From positions 1 through 64,000 of the IMG/VR virus record IMGVR_UViG_3300028746_000015: a stretch of DNA of 64,000 nt. One strand, given 5' to 3'. The translations under genes and the position numbers were made by a program. The notes beneath the pieces were generated by a model, which was given only the letters and a program-made list of their open reading frames with translations, did not search any database and was not told where the DNA came from. The stretch is from a virus. Positions 53,779 through 62,258 of this stretch are shown here, piece by piece. The stretch's first letter is position 1, and every line of letters starts with the position of its first letter.

Positions 53779-54279
53779 TTACAAGTTGTAATAAGGCATC
53801 TTGAAGTTTGTGCCGTTGATGCTGATGGTCACATAGCCTGCTGGTGGTGAGGGGAGGGCTGATGCTGAACCGGATGTTGCGCTGGTGTAGGTCGTAGCTT
53901 GTGATACGGAGAGCTGACCTTGCAGTCCGCCAGATACGTTCACACTGCCTGGAACCCATGCTCCAATGCTGAACGGTGATGGCGTACTCAATACCTGCTG
54001 TGCGTTCGGCCCCCATACAAGCTGACCGTTTTCGCTATATGCAGATACGATATAAAACGTGTTCGCTGGGGCAATAACATCGTTAGGCCAAATACTAGGT
54101 GTACCTAACACGTTACCGCTACCGTCGAGCGGTATGTTTAGTTTAGAGCCTGCCGTGATCTCGGTCGTACCGTTGACCTGTGCATCTTGGCTTAGCTGAA
54201 ATATGAGATAACCAGATGCTAATGGGTTTCCTTCGGCGTCTTGAAAGCCCCCACCTGCGATGACCACTTTGCTTGCCAT
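53779..54279 (-). CDS. Modular fibre/baseplate protein A
   Basis: 166 residues; AAGGAGCATC-ATG. The N-terminal domain FQDAEGNPLASGYLIFQL ... LDGSGNVLGTPSIWP ... YSENGQLV is shared with the protein at 55424. The C terminus (TISINGTNFKMPYYNL) is shared in kind with the protein at 54288 (TVINGTTVKIPYYSV). The piece is probably an attachment module for fibres. Confidence 0.75.
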   Translation of the reverse strand: MASKVVIAGGGFQDAEGNPLASGYLIFQLSQDAQVNGTTEITAGSKLNIPLDGSGNVLGTPSIWPNDVIAPANTFYIVSAYSENGQLVWGPNAQQVLSTPSPFSIGAWVPGSVNVSGGLQGQLSVSQATTYTSATSGSASALPSPPAGYVTISINGTNFKMPYYNL

Positions 54280-54287
54280 GATGCTCC

Positions 54288-55415
54288 TTATACCGAGTAG
54301 TACGGAATCTTCACAGTCGTACCGTTGATGACTGTCTCCCAGAACCCTAGTGGGTTTGCAGGAAGAGTTTCGCTACCGGCTGTCGCTGTCGTGGCGACTG
54401 TCGCAGAGCTAATAGTTAGTGAGCCAGTTTCAACGCTGCCCTGTACACTAATGTTAGGTACTTGGAACTGAAAGTCTGATCCTGATCCGCTGGTGTGTGA
54501 TAGCACGAGAGTAGACACTGGATTTGAACCAGAAGAGAGCACTACACCTAGTTCCCAACTTTCTGAGACACTTGCTGACCCATTCCAATAGTTGCTAGAA
54601 AATACTAATGGTGGGGCGGCAGAGTTGGTGACGTTAGTCGCCGCCGAGGTGCTATACACTAGAACCTCACCGGCAAAGTTTGCCTCTAGTCCATTAACAA
54701 TGCCGCTAAAGTCTGCATTTACACCGTTGAAATTTTCAGCAAAAACATCGGAATTGAACTGTAAAAGATGAGTACCGCTTGATCCGGAAAATACAAGAGC
54801 AAGCGTTACAGTGGGATTTGTTCCCGAACCGGGCTGCACTTGCCACGACCATGTGTCGGTCTGGGATGTACTGCCGTCCCAATAGTTACCAACTAGTTCA
54901 AAAATAGGAGAATTCTGATTGGCTGAGTTAGTGGCTGGTGCTGTCGCAAGTACACTTACATTTGAGTCCGATACCCATCCTTCTTCAAAAGTTTGAGCTG
55001 CCGTCCAGTTATTATTTATATTGGTCTGTGGTACGTTTACTAGAAGGTTCTGCCACCCGGTATTCGTAAAGACTAAGAGCTGCTGAGCGCCGACGCTCCA
55101 CACTTGCCAACCGTTGTTTGGAGTGTAGTAAACCCATGCTGGTACCTTTGTATTAGTGCCGGGCGTGGTGACCTCTGTCGACCATACTGCCAATGCGCTT
55201 CCGTGGCCTGCCCACGTCCCTGTAGGGCTCGTGCCTACGATGTATGCGTCTCCGTTCGCTGGAGAACTTGGAGCCGTATTGCCGCCTGCACTAATGACCG
55301 TGGCCTGCACCAGACTATCGAAGCCGATGAGGAAAGGTCGGAACGCATCATAGTAGACTTCATTGATATCAGCGTTGATAAAAAGATTTAGTTTTGGGCC
55401 GAAATCTATTGCCAT
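54288..55415 (-). CDS. Modular fibre protein B
   Basis: 375 residues; AAGGAGCATC-ATG, the same leader sequence as the two flanking genes. It contains a DUF2793-like segment (GDAYIVGTSPTGTWAGHGSALAVW, PNNGWQVWSVGAQQLLVFTN) typical of phage tail proteins, then two related beta repeats (SANQNSPIFELVGNYWDGS; NSAAPPLVFSSNYWNGS) and the end VINGTTVKIPYYSV. Probably a tail fibre or fibre-anchor subunit. Confidence 0.77.
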   Translation of the reverse strand: MAIDFGPKLNLFINADINEVYYDAFRPFLIGFDSLVQATVISAGGNTAPSSPANGDAYIVGTSPTGTWAGHGSALAVWSTEVTTPGTNTKVPAWVYYTPNNGWQVWSVGAQQLLVFTNTGWQNLLVNVPQTNINNNWTAAQTFEEGWVSDSNVSVLATAPATNSANQNSPIFELVGNYWDGSTSQTDTWSWQVQPGSGTNPTVTLALVFSGSSGTHLLQFNSDVFAENFNGVNADFSGIVNGLEANFAGEVLVYSTSAATNVTNSAAPPLVFSSNYWNGSASVSESWELGVVLSSGSNPVSTLVLSHTSGSGSDFQFQVPNISVQGSVETGSLTISSATVATTATAGSETLPANPLGFWETVINGTTVKIPYYSV

Positions 55416-55423
55416 GATGCTCC

Positions 55424-55765
55424 TTATGAAGAGAATGACGCGCCGAATGCCGCGCCGAAGCCAGTAGGGTTGGACGGAGTAACGGTCACTACAATGGGAG
55501 TGACGGTTACAAGCTGTCCCTCTTCCGTGTAGGCGCGTAGTAAATAAACTGTATTTGCCGGTAGTAAGCTGACATTAGGCCAGAACAACGGCGTACCTGA
55601 TACGTTGCCGCTGCCGTCGAGCTGGACGCGCACTTTACTGTACGCGCCAAGCTGACCGTTTGGTGTCTGACTGTCGGTGCTGATGTTGACAAGGAGAAAG
55701 CCGTTGGCCAGCTCATTCCCCTCAGCGTCAGTAAACTGTGTGACGGGGAGACCGTTCTGTGCCAT
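55424..55765 (-). CDS. Modular fibre/baseplate protein C
   Basis: 113 residues from the ATG behind AAGGAGTAGC; a longer in-frame start overlaps the gene before. It equals the N-terminal domain of protein A (FTDAEGNELANGFLLVNI; LDGSGNVSGTPLFWP; YTEEGQLV) with a short Gly/Ala/Phe tail. Likely a duplicate of that module. Confidence 0.73.
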   Translation of the reverse strand: MAQNGLPVTQFTDAEGNELANGFLLVNISTDSQTPNGQLGAYSKVRVQLDGSGNVSGTPLFWPNVSLLPANTVYLLRAYTEEGQLVTVTPIVVTVTPSNPTGFGAAFGASFSS

Positions 55766-55773
55766 GCTACTCC

Positions 55774-56676
55774 TTATGTCTGTCGCGCCTGGAAGCCTTG
55801 ATTCTGTCTCTGCCCGTTGGCAGATGGCGCACCGGTAATTGAGTACCACGTGTTGAGGAAGATGTTCTTTTCCGTCTCCGTGAGACCTTCTGCTGTACCG
55901 AGTAAGCCTGCCATGAACTTTTGATTGGCCGTAGCGAAGCGTGGGTCATCGGCGAACAGCCACATCATCGCGAGGAAACCCCAATTGTAGATGTGGGAAT
56001 ACTCGTCAGGGATTGGTGCCCAAGTCTGCGATAGCTTACTGAAGATCGGGGGTTTCTGCTGGATAGTGATAGCAATAGGATACGCCTTGTCCGGTGTACT
56101 CATCAGACGGAAGGTGACGTTACCGAGGCCATCGTCAGTCTGCGCCGCGATGAAAGCCGGACGTCCCTGAGTCGAATCGAGGCCGAGAGAAATCTTTGCA
56201 CCAAGTTCTACCCATCCTTTTGTCGGATCGTTGACTGACTGCGTCTCCATCCATGCAAAGGTGTAAGAGCCTACTGCTGTCGGGAGCACTGGACCTCTGT
56301 TTGTCCAGGTCACTGACCCGTCCGTAGTTGTGCCTGCGAGCGTGTGGTTCCATGTTGGGCCGGTGCCGGTGGTACCTGCTGTCGTACAGACTTGGGAGTT
56401 ACCTGCATCATCTATGGTGAACCAACCTAGTGTGACGGCTGTTGAGGCAGTGTAATTGAATACGGTGTAGTCCTGCTGGCCTATGACAGTAACAAAGCCA
56501 ATGATGCGACGGTTCCACCGCCATGCAAAGGGCGCGCCCATGATCGTCTGGACCACAGTATTGGCTGAGGTGAGGGCTGGTTCGAGGAAGTCGTTGTTGG
56601 CATTCGTTCGACCAAAATTAAATTTCTTTGCCCATTCCGAGGTCCGAAGGAGGGTTATTGTACTAGATGCTGCCAT
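55774..56676 (-). CDS. Connector/tail-tube-like protein, paralogue 2
   Basis: 300 residues; GGAGAGATCAA-ATG. Helical start (LLRTSEWAKKFNF), then PFAWRWNRRIIGFVTVIGQQDY and near the end PPIFSKLSQTWAPIPDEYSHIYNWGFLAMMW. The frame WRWNR ... T-x-GQQDY ... PIPDEY also occurs in the gene at 56800. In between is a beta insertion like those in the big tail protein (TWNHTLAGTTTDGSVTWTNRG). The position between capsid and fibres suggests a head-tail connector or tail-tube ring. Confidence 0.72.
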   Translation of the reverse strand: MAASSTITLLRTSEWAKKFNFGRTNANNDFLEPALTSANTVVQTIMGAPFAWRWNRRIIGFVTVIGQQDYTVFNYTASTAVTLGWFTIDDAGNSQVCTTAGTTGTGPTWNHTLAGTTTDGSVTWTNRGPVLPTAVGSYTFAWMETQSVNDPTKGWVELGAKISLGLDSTQGRPAFIAAQTDDGLGNVTFRLMSTPDKAYPIAITIQQKPPIFSKLSQTWAPIPDEYSHIYNWGFLAMMWLFADDPRFATANQKFMAGLLGTAEGLTETEKNIFLNTWYSITGAPSANGQRQNQGFQARQT

Positions 56677-56755
56677 TTGATCTCTCCAAATAACCAATGA
56701 GGTTTCTCATATGGTCAGTATCATCTTTCAATATCCCGAGGATCAGGTTGCTCAT
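56663..56755 (-). CDS. Possible 30-residue peptide
   Basis: A short frame (MSNLILGILKDDTDHMRNLI then GYLERSNGSI) in the 123-base gap between two paralogous genes; it ends over the start of the next gene. One amphipathic helix; weak ribosome site. Low support. Confidence 0.35.
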   Translation of the reverse strand: MSNLILGILKDDTDHMRNLIGYLERSNGSI

Positions 56756-56799
56756 GCCCGTTTTTACAATGTGTTTTAAGCAATTAAATACCTTATTTA

Positions 56800-57921
56800 T
56801 CAACGACTTGACCAGGGTCCATAGGGGTAACTAGCCGAAATTTGGGCTGTGCCCCAACCGTTGTCCATGATACTTTGGCCTGGATAAAATCCATAGTCGT
56901 CCTGCTCGCGGTCGGCTTGGCGTACTGCCTTGTCGAGGGCTTCGAGGAAGAGCTGACGCTCCAGTTGATATTTAGATCGAATCTTCGGATCAGGATTGCG
57001 CCGATAGCATTCGGCAAAGAAGCCTTGCTTGAATGCCCATGCATAATCATCAGGGATAGGCTCAAGTGTCTGAGAGGTGCTCTTAAAGCGCGGAGCGCGC
57101 ATCTGAGCTTCGACTACGATCTGCCATGCCACACCGTTCTGAGGCGGAATGGGATTCAGGCGGAAGCCCTGGCCCTTCGGGTTGATCGCGGTCCATATGC
57201 AAGATCCGTCTGCTACTGTGGTAGCCACGGTGGTGGGAGCAGGGATCGTCGGATAGACCGGGTTCGTTGGCCAAGTCGGTTGCGTGTTGCCGCACGTACC
57301 GAAGGTCGTGAGGTTCCACAGGTTCCCGTTAGGGTCAGTGATGCAAGTCGTCGCGTTCGTAGGCTGATTCAGGATGCCGATAGGATTAGTATAGATTACG
57401 TTTGGACCGGGGTTCTGCAAGCCGCCGAGATTCGGGCCGATGTTGATCGTGTCGCCCTGAAGTTGAGTGGCGGTAGGGCCGAGGGGGTTCGCACCCCATG
57501 TGCCGGTCTGTAGCAGATCGTTCGGGAGCCAGCAAATCTTTCCTGGGTCAGAATTCTGCTCATACGTTACGTCAAGGTCTTTCTTGACTTCGAGCTGCTG
57601 CTTCTGCTTCGGTATGGATGTCTGGTTGATCTGGGATGCCCATGCATGCTCAAGCCACGCGACGTTTACGACGCCGGGCACGAAGTAGTCCTGCTGGTAC
57701 GAGATGGTCGTAAAGGTAGGAACGTTGGTGCGGTTCCACTTCCAGTTATACGGCTGACCGATAGGTCCGCCATTGATGATGTCCTGCATGACATCGTTCG
57801 CGATGGAGATGGCCGGGGCGTTCGAGAACCCGCCAGTAGCGAGTGCCGGTGATACATCTCCAAGAGATGCGGCGTCATCGATTATTTCTTGGAGCTCCAC
57901 ATTCGAGTTCTGTCCTGGCAT
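56800..57921 (-). CDS. Connector/tail-tube-like protein, paralogue 1
   Basis: 373 residues; GGAGACATA-ATG. Pattern YNWKWNR, TTISYQQDYFVPG, APRFKSTSQTLEPIPDDYAWAFKQGFFAECYRR matches paralogue 2. The central insertion (Pro/Asn/Thr-rich with NLWNLTTFGTCGNTQPTWPT) is different from that in paralogue 2. The last 30 residues are aromatic and Gly-rich. A terminator precedes it, so expression relies on read-through or an unseen promoter. Confidence 0.73.
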   Translation of the reverse strand: MPGQNSNVELQEIIDDAASLGDVSPALATGGFSNAPAISIANDVMQDIINGGPIGQPYNWKWNRTNVPTFTTISYQQDYFVPGVVNVAWLEHAWASQINQTSIPKQKQQLEVKKDLDVTYEQNSDPGKICWLPNDLLQTGTWGANPLGPTATQLQGDTINIGPNLGGLQNPGPNVIYTNPIGILNQPTNATTCITDPNGNLWNLTTFGTCGNTQPTWPTNPVYPTIPAPTTVATTVADGSCIWTAINPKGQGFRLNPIPPQNGVAWQIVVEAQMRAPRFKSTSQTLEPIPDDYAWAFKQGFFAECYRRNPDPKIRSKYQLERQLFLEALDKAVRQADREQDDYGFYPGQSIMDNGWGTAQISASYPYGPWSSR

Positions 57922-57933
57922 TATGTCTCCATA

Positions 57934-57971
57934 CAACAAAAGAGCCCTCGCACATAAAGTGTACGAGGGCT
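57934..57971 (-). terminator. Rho-independent terminator
   Basis: Stem AGCCCTCG (57943-57950) / CGAGGGCT (57964-57971) with a 13-base loop; minus-strand tail CTTTTGTTG. Lies between the 58000 gene and paralogue 1. Confidence 0.85.
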
Positions 57972-57999
57972 GGTTGTTTCTTGATTCGTATTTCTACCA

Positions 58000-58680
58000 T
58001 CATCTCATGGTAGTGTGTCTTGTCTGTTCCCTGTAGAACGCACCGTTGTCTGAGTAACCAAACAACACGGAGCTCGACCCAGTATTACGGGTCGGGAAGT
58101 TGCAAGCCGTCTTATAGTCGGCATACGCGTCGAGATAGGCCTCGCGGTCGTCGCCGTAATCAGCAGCGATGGGCGGCTTCCATGTCTTGCCACAACGCAT
58201 ACAGCGGACGTTGATGTCACCGTTACAGAACGTGTGCTTCATGACTGCGTACTGCGAATCATCACCCTGTCCGCCAACATAACCGGCCTGGCCGTTTCCA
58301 CCTTTGCGGTGGTTGCACTTCTCTTCGCTCTTTTTCTGGGTGCGGTTCTTGTCTGCGATGGCCGCGCCATTGATACGCGCCTTAGCGCCATGATCGTTGG
58401 ACTTGAGGGCACGGTCGTCGAGACGAGCTTGGATGTCCTGCGAGTTGAGCTTGCGCTCTGCGATGGCGAGCTGGGTTTCTTCCTGCTGGAGACGAAGGGA
58501 CTCAAGCTGAGCCTTTGCGATCTCGATCTGAATCTTTTCCAGCTCGGTCGGCTCTGCGTTGAACTTGGGCTGTTCTTTCTCTTTAGGCTTCTCTTGCTGC
58601 TTCGGTGCTTCGATTGTCTGCTGTGCTTGTGCGGTAGTCGTGTTGATTCCCGCGATCTGTTCTAAACTCTTATCTGCCAT
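58000..58680 (-). CDS. Coiled-coil protein with zinc ribbon
   Basis: 226 residues; GGAGGGATGA-ATG. A Lys/Glu/Gln-rich coiled coil (about 20-95) precedes a Cys/His part: KCNHRKGG, H-x-FCNGD, VRCMRCGKTW, which forms a zinc ribbon. The C terminus is polar and aromatic. It is cotranscribed with head genes and followed by a terminator. A head-completion or scaffolding accessory role is possible; no family name. Confidence 0.72.
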   Translation of the reverse strand: MADKSLEQIAGINTTTAQAQQTIEAPKQQEKPKEKEQPKFNAEPTELEKIQIEIAKAQLESLRLQQEETQLAIAERKLNSQDIQARLDDRALKSNDHGAKARINGAAIADKNRTQKKSEEKCNHRKGGNGQAGYVGGQGDDSQYAVMKHTFCNGDINVRCMRCGKTWKPPIAADYGDDREAYLDAYADYKTACNFPTRNTGSSSVLFGYSDNGAFYREQTRHTTMR

Positions 58681-58701
58681 TCATCCCTCCTCTGGGATTT
58701 G

Positions 58702-59349
58702 TTACATCGCGCCGACGCTGTTGCGATAAGCCGTGACCAGCGCGTTATATTTGTGGAACTGCTCTGTCTCTTTAGGTCTCCCGAAGAACTTGATTGCTTT
58801 CGCCTCGGAGATGATGCCTTTCAGGATGAGCTGTAGGAGCGGAGTGCGCCAACCGCGCCGACGCTCGGCCAATGGTGCACCGTGGTCGTCAAAGTTCATG
58901 ATGGATAGTTCAGGCATCTGCCCTATCTGCACCCAGCACTCGACTGTGGGTTCGGAGAAGCCATCTTTACCGATCAGCAAGTTTGCTTTGTCAGCATGTA
59001 AATGCTGTTGGTAATACGCGTGTACGCCAGCCTTACGCAAGAGAGTGATGAACTCTGTGTGCGCCATGACTCGCCCGATACGAGCGCCAATGTCAGCGTA
59101 CTCTTCAGGGGTCAACCACTGGTACTGCTTTGCAATACCGTCGCTAAACTCTTTCTGCTCGGCGGCGGCTTCTTTGTTCTGGTTGCTGATCTTGCTCTCG
59201 TCGATGTATGACCGTTTAGAGTATTCAGCGACGGCGGCTTCCAGGTCAGGGGCGAGACGCTGCTCCATCTCGTACGCGTACGACTCCCAAGGAGCCTTCT
59301 CACTCAGACGTGTACCCTGTCCGGTGTATACTGCTTCTTTCTGATCCAA
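58702..59349 (-). CDS. Hypothetical head-region protein
   Basis: 215 residues if begun at the TTG with AGAGGAG 5 bases upstream; an ATG at 59508 would add 53 residues of poorer character. Helical N-terminal half with ESYAYEMEQRLAPDLEAA, then a globular part with WVQIGQMPELSIMNFDDHGAP and a helical end ELAKFFGRPKE-like (AIKFFGRPKETEQF). Its place between the coiled-coil protein and the small 59536 gene suggests a virion or morphogenesis role; not recognised. Confidence 0.68.
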   Translation of the reverse strand: MDQKEAVYTGQGTRLSEKAPWESYAYEMEQRLAPDLEAAVAEYSKRSYIDESKISNQNKEAAAEQKEFSDGIAKQYQWLTPEEYADIGARIGRVMAHTEFITLLRKAGVHAYYQQHLHADKANLLIGKDGFSEPTVECWVQIGQMPELSIMNFDDHGAPLAERRRGWRTPLLQLILKGIISEAKAIKFFGRPKETEQFHKYNALVTAYRNSVGAM

Positions 59350-59535
59350 AGTCTCTCCTCTTTGGTGAATAAACAAATAACGTGTCTGCCAAACGATGAC
59401 GTTCGCGCGATGAACATTACACACCGTCGGCAGTACCTCCATACAGACTGGCCGGTCATATAGGAGATAAAAGTTCTCTGTCAGAGATAGCACCAGCAGA
59501 TAATCCATCCCTGGGTATGTAACAGAAAACGAAAC

Positions 59536-59853
59536 TTAGTCGGCAATGCGCTCAGCTACCGGGCTCGTGTGGCTCTCGTGCTCTCGCTGAAACTTCAGTG
59601 CAGCGATGCTACGCTCGATTATGATTGTATAATCCTCTGGGCCGATGGGTGGTTGAAACCCGCCACGCTCCCAGAGTTCCCTCAGTGCTTCTTGCGCTTG
59701 CACATCTACTTCGCAAAGGGCGGTAAACAACTCGTCAGCTTTCGCTCCGAGACGTTCCGACTTTCTGCGTAAACTTTTATTGACGGTTCGCAGGACTCTG
59801 TTATGGTGCCGGGTCGCAGTGCGAAGGTCTTCTGAACAATTTTCACATGCCAT
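59536..59853 (-). CDS. Hypothetical small helical protein
   Basis: 105 residues; GAGGAG 9 bases before the ATG. Two cysteines at the N terminus (MACENC), then basic and acidic helices (RRKSERLGAKADELFTALCEVDVQAQEALREL). Probably cytoplasmic; unknown. The 186 bases between it and the next TTG start hold only a weak frame. Confidence 0.65.
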   Translation of the reverse strand: MACENCSEDLRTATRHHNRVLRTVNKSLRRKSERLGAKADELFTALCEVDVQAQEALRELWERGGFQPPIGPEDYTIIIERSIAALKFQREHESHTSPVAERIAD

Positions 59854-59907
59854 AGTTGGCGGCTCCTCTTCCGCCTTTCTGGTTTGTCTTGTTGCTTACT
59901 TACTTAC

Positions 59908-60858
59908 TTACTTGACCACCGTGACGTTTACTTCTGCATAGACCTTATTGACCGGCAAGCCGTTCATAGGGTTTCCAGAAGAAACAATCGCAGGGATCGC
60001 GTTGTTGGCAAACGGATACGATACTTCAACCACACTTCCGCCAGTCACACCATTGGTAGTGATAAGGCCGGATGCGGATACGTTCAGTACCTTTACGCCG
60101 GTAGCGCCTACGGCAACGGGACTGGTCCCGCCGACATAAGACTGCGTACCGTCCACGAAGTAGGTAAGAGCATTGGTGCCACTCTCTTCTACAGTCGCAG
60201 TCGCCGCATGAGTCTCTGCTACAGCCGCCGAGTTGTCGACAGTAATCGTAGTCGCACCAGAGTTGGCTACGATCAGGAAGCTGCCGTTGTTCACGGTGTT
60301 AGTAACAAAGCCTGCAATCTCGACAGTCAGTCCGACGAGCGAACCTGTGGTGGCACTTGTGAAGGTACCGGTGTAGACTGCAACGTTAGGGGTACTGGTA
60401 GCGGTTCCCGCGTGTGTGTCAGCGACACCCAACGCATTGCTAAGCGTAATGGTGGTCGTGGTGTTGGCAGTGCATTCAAACGTGCCGTTGTTCGGCGCAA
60501 GGTCGAAGCCGGTGACGATGAATGTCTGTCCGACAAGACTACCAGCAGCCGGAGCGCTAGAGGTCGTGTAGACAGTGGAACCACCAGAAGCGGCAGCGGC
60601 GGCAGACAGGGTCTCGGTGAACTGAGCGGCTGCACTGGCGACGGAGGTCACAACGTATGCGGTACCTGGGGTGATGACGTTCCCGCCTGCATCCTCAAGG
60701 ACTGGATCAAGCTGGAATGATTCTGGGAAGCCGGTGCCCGACAGGGACAACGTTACATCGTTGTACCCAGGGGTAGTGCTCAGAGGGGTTTCATTTCCCT
60801 GAACCTTGATCGCTGCGGCTACGCCAAGACCAGTAGTAGGGGCTGGATAAAGAGCCAT
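59908..60858 (-). CDS. Head decoration-like protein with duplicated domain
   Basis: 316 residues; AAAGGAATAAGAAAT-ATG. Thr/Val/Ala/Gly-rich beta protein right after the capsid gene. Two related repeats of about 60 residues are seen: GSLVGQTFIVTGFDLAPNNG with ADTHAGTAT, and GSLVGLTVEIAGFVTNTVNNG with AETHAATAT. Ig-like or lectin-like surface repeats of this sort decorate phage heads. The tandem (TAAG)4 at 59895-59911 lies over the stop codon region. Confidence 0.75.
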   Translation of the reverse strand: MALYPAPTTGLGVAAAIKVQGNETPLSTTPGYNDVTLSLSGTGFPESFQLDPVLEDAGGNVITPGTAYVVTSVASAAAQFTETLSAAAAASGGSTVYTTSSAPAAGSLVGQTFIVTGFDLAPNNGTFECTANTTTTITLSNALGVADTHAGTATSTPNVAVYTGTFTSATTGSLVGLTVEIAGFVTNTVNNGSFLIVANSGATTITVDNSAAVAETHAATATVEESGTNALTYFVDGTQSYVGGTSPVAVGATGVKVLNVSASGLITTNGVTGGSVVEVSYPFANNAIPAIVSSGNPMNGLPVNKVYAEVNVTVVK

Positions 60859-60885
60859 ATTTCTTATTCCTTTCGAGGTCTTACA

Positions 60886-60921
60886 GTAAAAGAATCGGCC
60901 CTCTGTTTTTACGAGAGGGCC
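60886..60921 (-). terminator. Rho-independent terminator after the capsid gene
   Basis: Stem GGCCCTCT (60897-60904) / AGAGGGCC (60914-60921), minus-strand tail GATTCTTTTAC. It probably sets a lower level for the genes after the capsid gene. Confidence 0.8.
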
Positions 60922-60936
60922 AGAGTCTTAGCTGAT

Positions 60937-61968
60937 TTACGAAATCGCCGATGCAGCATCTATTTCGCGGATGCGGATCGTGGTGTCGGGACCGAGGCTG
61001 GTAGTGAAGTGAACCTTGTAACTGGTCCATCCAGGGATCAAACCTTCGGGGTCGGCAACGCTGTTAGGCGCATTCTGCGTGATGTTCGGCTTGATGTTGT
61101 TCCACTCGCCGTCACCGTACTCCGTGTCGCCCTGTGCTCCGAGCTTGATGGAGTAGATACCGTCACGACCGAAGATGTAAGTGCGAAGGGCGGTGAGGCC
61201 GGTGATCGCCTTATAGTTCGGAGTGGCAGTAACCTGATTCGACTGGAAGAAGCGGACGCCCGAGGACGGCAGCTCGATCATTTCGGTCAGGTCGGTGCTG
61301 ATGAGGTCTTCCATGCGCATGAGGCCGACCGGAGTGTGCTTCAGGATGTCGATGGGGCTGTTGTTGCTGACATCAGAGAGCACGTCGCCGAGAGCGAACG
61401 GATGGATGACTCCACAGAAGCTCTTGGAAGCTTCGTCAAACGGACGGACGGAGCGACCTGCGAGGCCCTGCACGGCGTTACGAATCTGGTTCAAGCTGAG
61501 AGTCGTAAAGCTGGTGGTGCTGGTCGCGGCAAGCTGCACAAGGACGCTAGAATCAACTGCGGTAGCGCCGTCTGCGGTTGCGCGAACGAGACCAGAGAGG
61601 GATTCGCCGAGGCGATATGCCATCTCACGAGCAACGTTCTCAATCGTGTTGTCAATCGCGGTGGCGAGAGACAGCGAGGAGAAGTTGGCGAAGTCGGCGT
61701 ACTCGCCGATGGTCGCGGTGGTATTCAGTACGGAAACAGTGATCGAGTTGCCGACAGTACCTTCCGTGGTCTGCGCAGTGTTCGCAGCCAGGGGCACGTA
61801 CATAAACATCTCGTATTGATTACCACTTTTGGTGGGTAGGTCGAGTCGTTCGGAGCAAGCTACGAAAGGCGTCTGAGCCTTAAGATTTTCTCGGAACTTT
61901 TTATCATAGAACTTTACAGTGGACTGAGGCAGATTACTCTGGCCATTTGCTGCTGGGTTATAAGCCAT
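60937..61968 (-). CDS. Major capsid protein (N4-gp56/P22-coat-like HK97 fold)
   Basis: 343 residues; AAAGG 8 bases before the ATG. The N terminus STVKFYDKKFRENLKAQTPF, then the long E-loop/spine region (TEGTVGNSITVSVLNTTATIGEYADFANFS; YRLGESLSGLVRATADG), FCGVIHPFALGDVLSDVS and FQSNQVTATPNY match the N4-gp56 family of major capsid proteins found in podoviruses and related phages. It forms the icosahedral shell after scaffold-directed assembly. It follows the scaffold gene and precedes a terminator, as expected for the most abundant virion protein. Confidence 0.9.
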   Translation of the reverse strand: MAYNPAANGQSNLPQSTVKFYDKKFRENLKAQTPFVACSERLDLPTKSGNQYEMFMYVPLAANTAQTTEGTVGNSITVSVLNTTATIGEYADFANFSSLSLATAIDNTIENVAREMAYRLGESLSGLVRATADGATAVDSSVLVQLAATSTTSFTTLSLNQIRNAVQGLAGRSVRPFDEASKSFCGVIHPFALGDVLSDVSNNSPIDILKHTPVGLMRMEDLISTDLTEMIELPSSGVRFFQSNQVTATPNYKAITGLTALRTYIFGRDGIYSIKLGAQGDTEYGDGEWNNIKPNITQNAPNSVADPEGLIPGWTSYKVHFTTSLGPDTTIRIREIDAASAIS

Positions 61969-62258
61969 TATTGATACCTTTGAAACAACAACAATCTTGT
62001 CTTTTCATCTCCTCCCAGAGATAAAGCTGCTCGATTGTCGCCCAATGTGTTGTCATCTCATAGCTGTGTAATCCGACACAGTGTCAGCGATGGCCGTCCC
62101 AGGACTCGGGACCGCATTTGCCTCAGCACATAACTTTGGGAATGTGGAATCGTAATCCGACGACCCATTCATTCAAAACTTTCAAATATTGCAAAATTCA
62201 GGGGCCAACTTCTACGGTGCGGCCCACTACCGCTCGGGGCATTTATTCCCGAGGAGTC
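61969..62258 (-). other. 290-base gap between scaffold and capsid genes
   Basis: No convincing gene. On the minus strand there is a stem-loop just after the scaffold stop (CTCGGG/CCCGAG near 62235-62251) with no T-run, a second possible stem GGGCC/GGCCC near 62196-62226, and two tiny frames (a 36-residue basic one and a 32-residue one ending over the capsid start). No TTGACA-type promoter was found. The region is probably an mRNA leader or processing site for high capsid expression. Confidence 0.5.

Noticed and set aside
61009-61839. A 276-codon plus-strand ORF opposite the major capsid gene, and similar long antisense ORFs (for example 58234-58665, 43577-44209).
   Set aside because: They mirror strongly biased codons of clear minus-strand genes, lack ribosome sites and have unnatural composition.
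62230-62258. Stem-loop after the scaffold gene as a terminator.
   Set aside because: No T-run follows on the minus strand, and the capsid gene downstream has no obvious promoter of its own.
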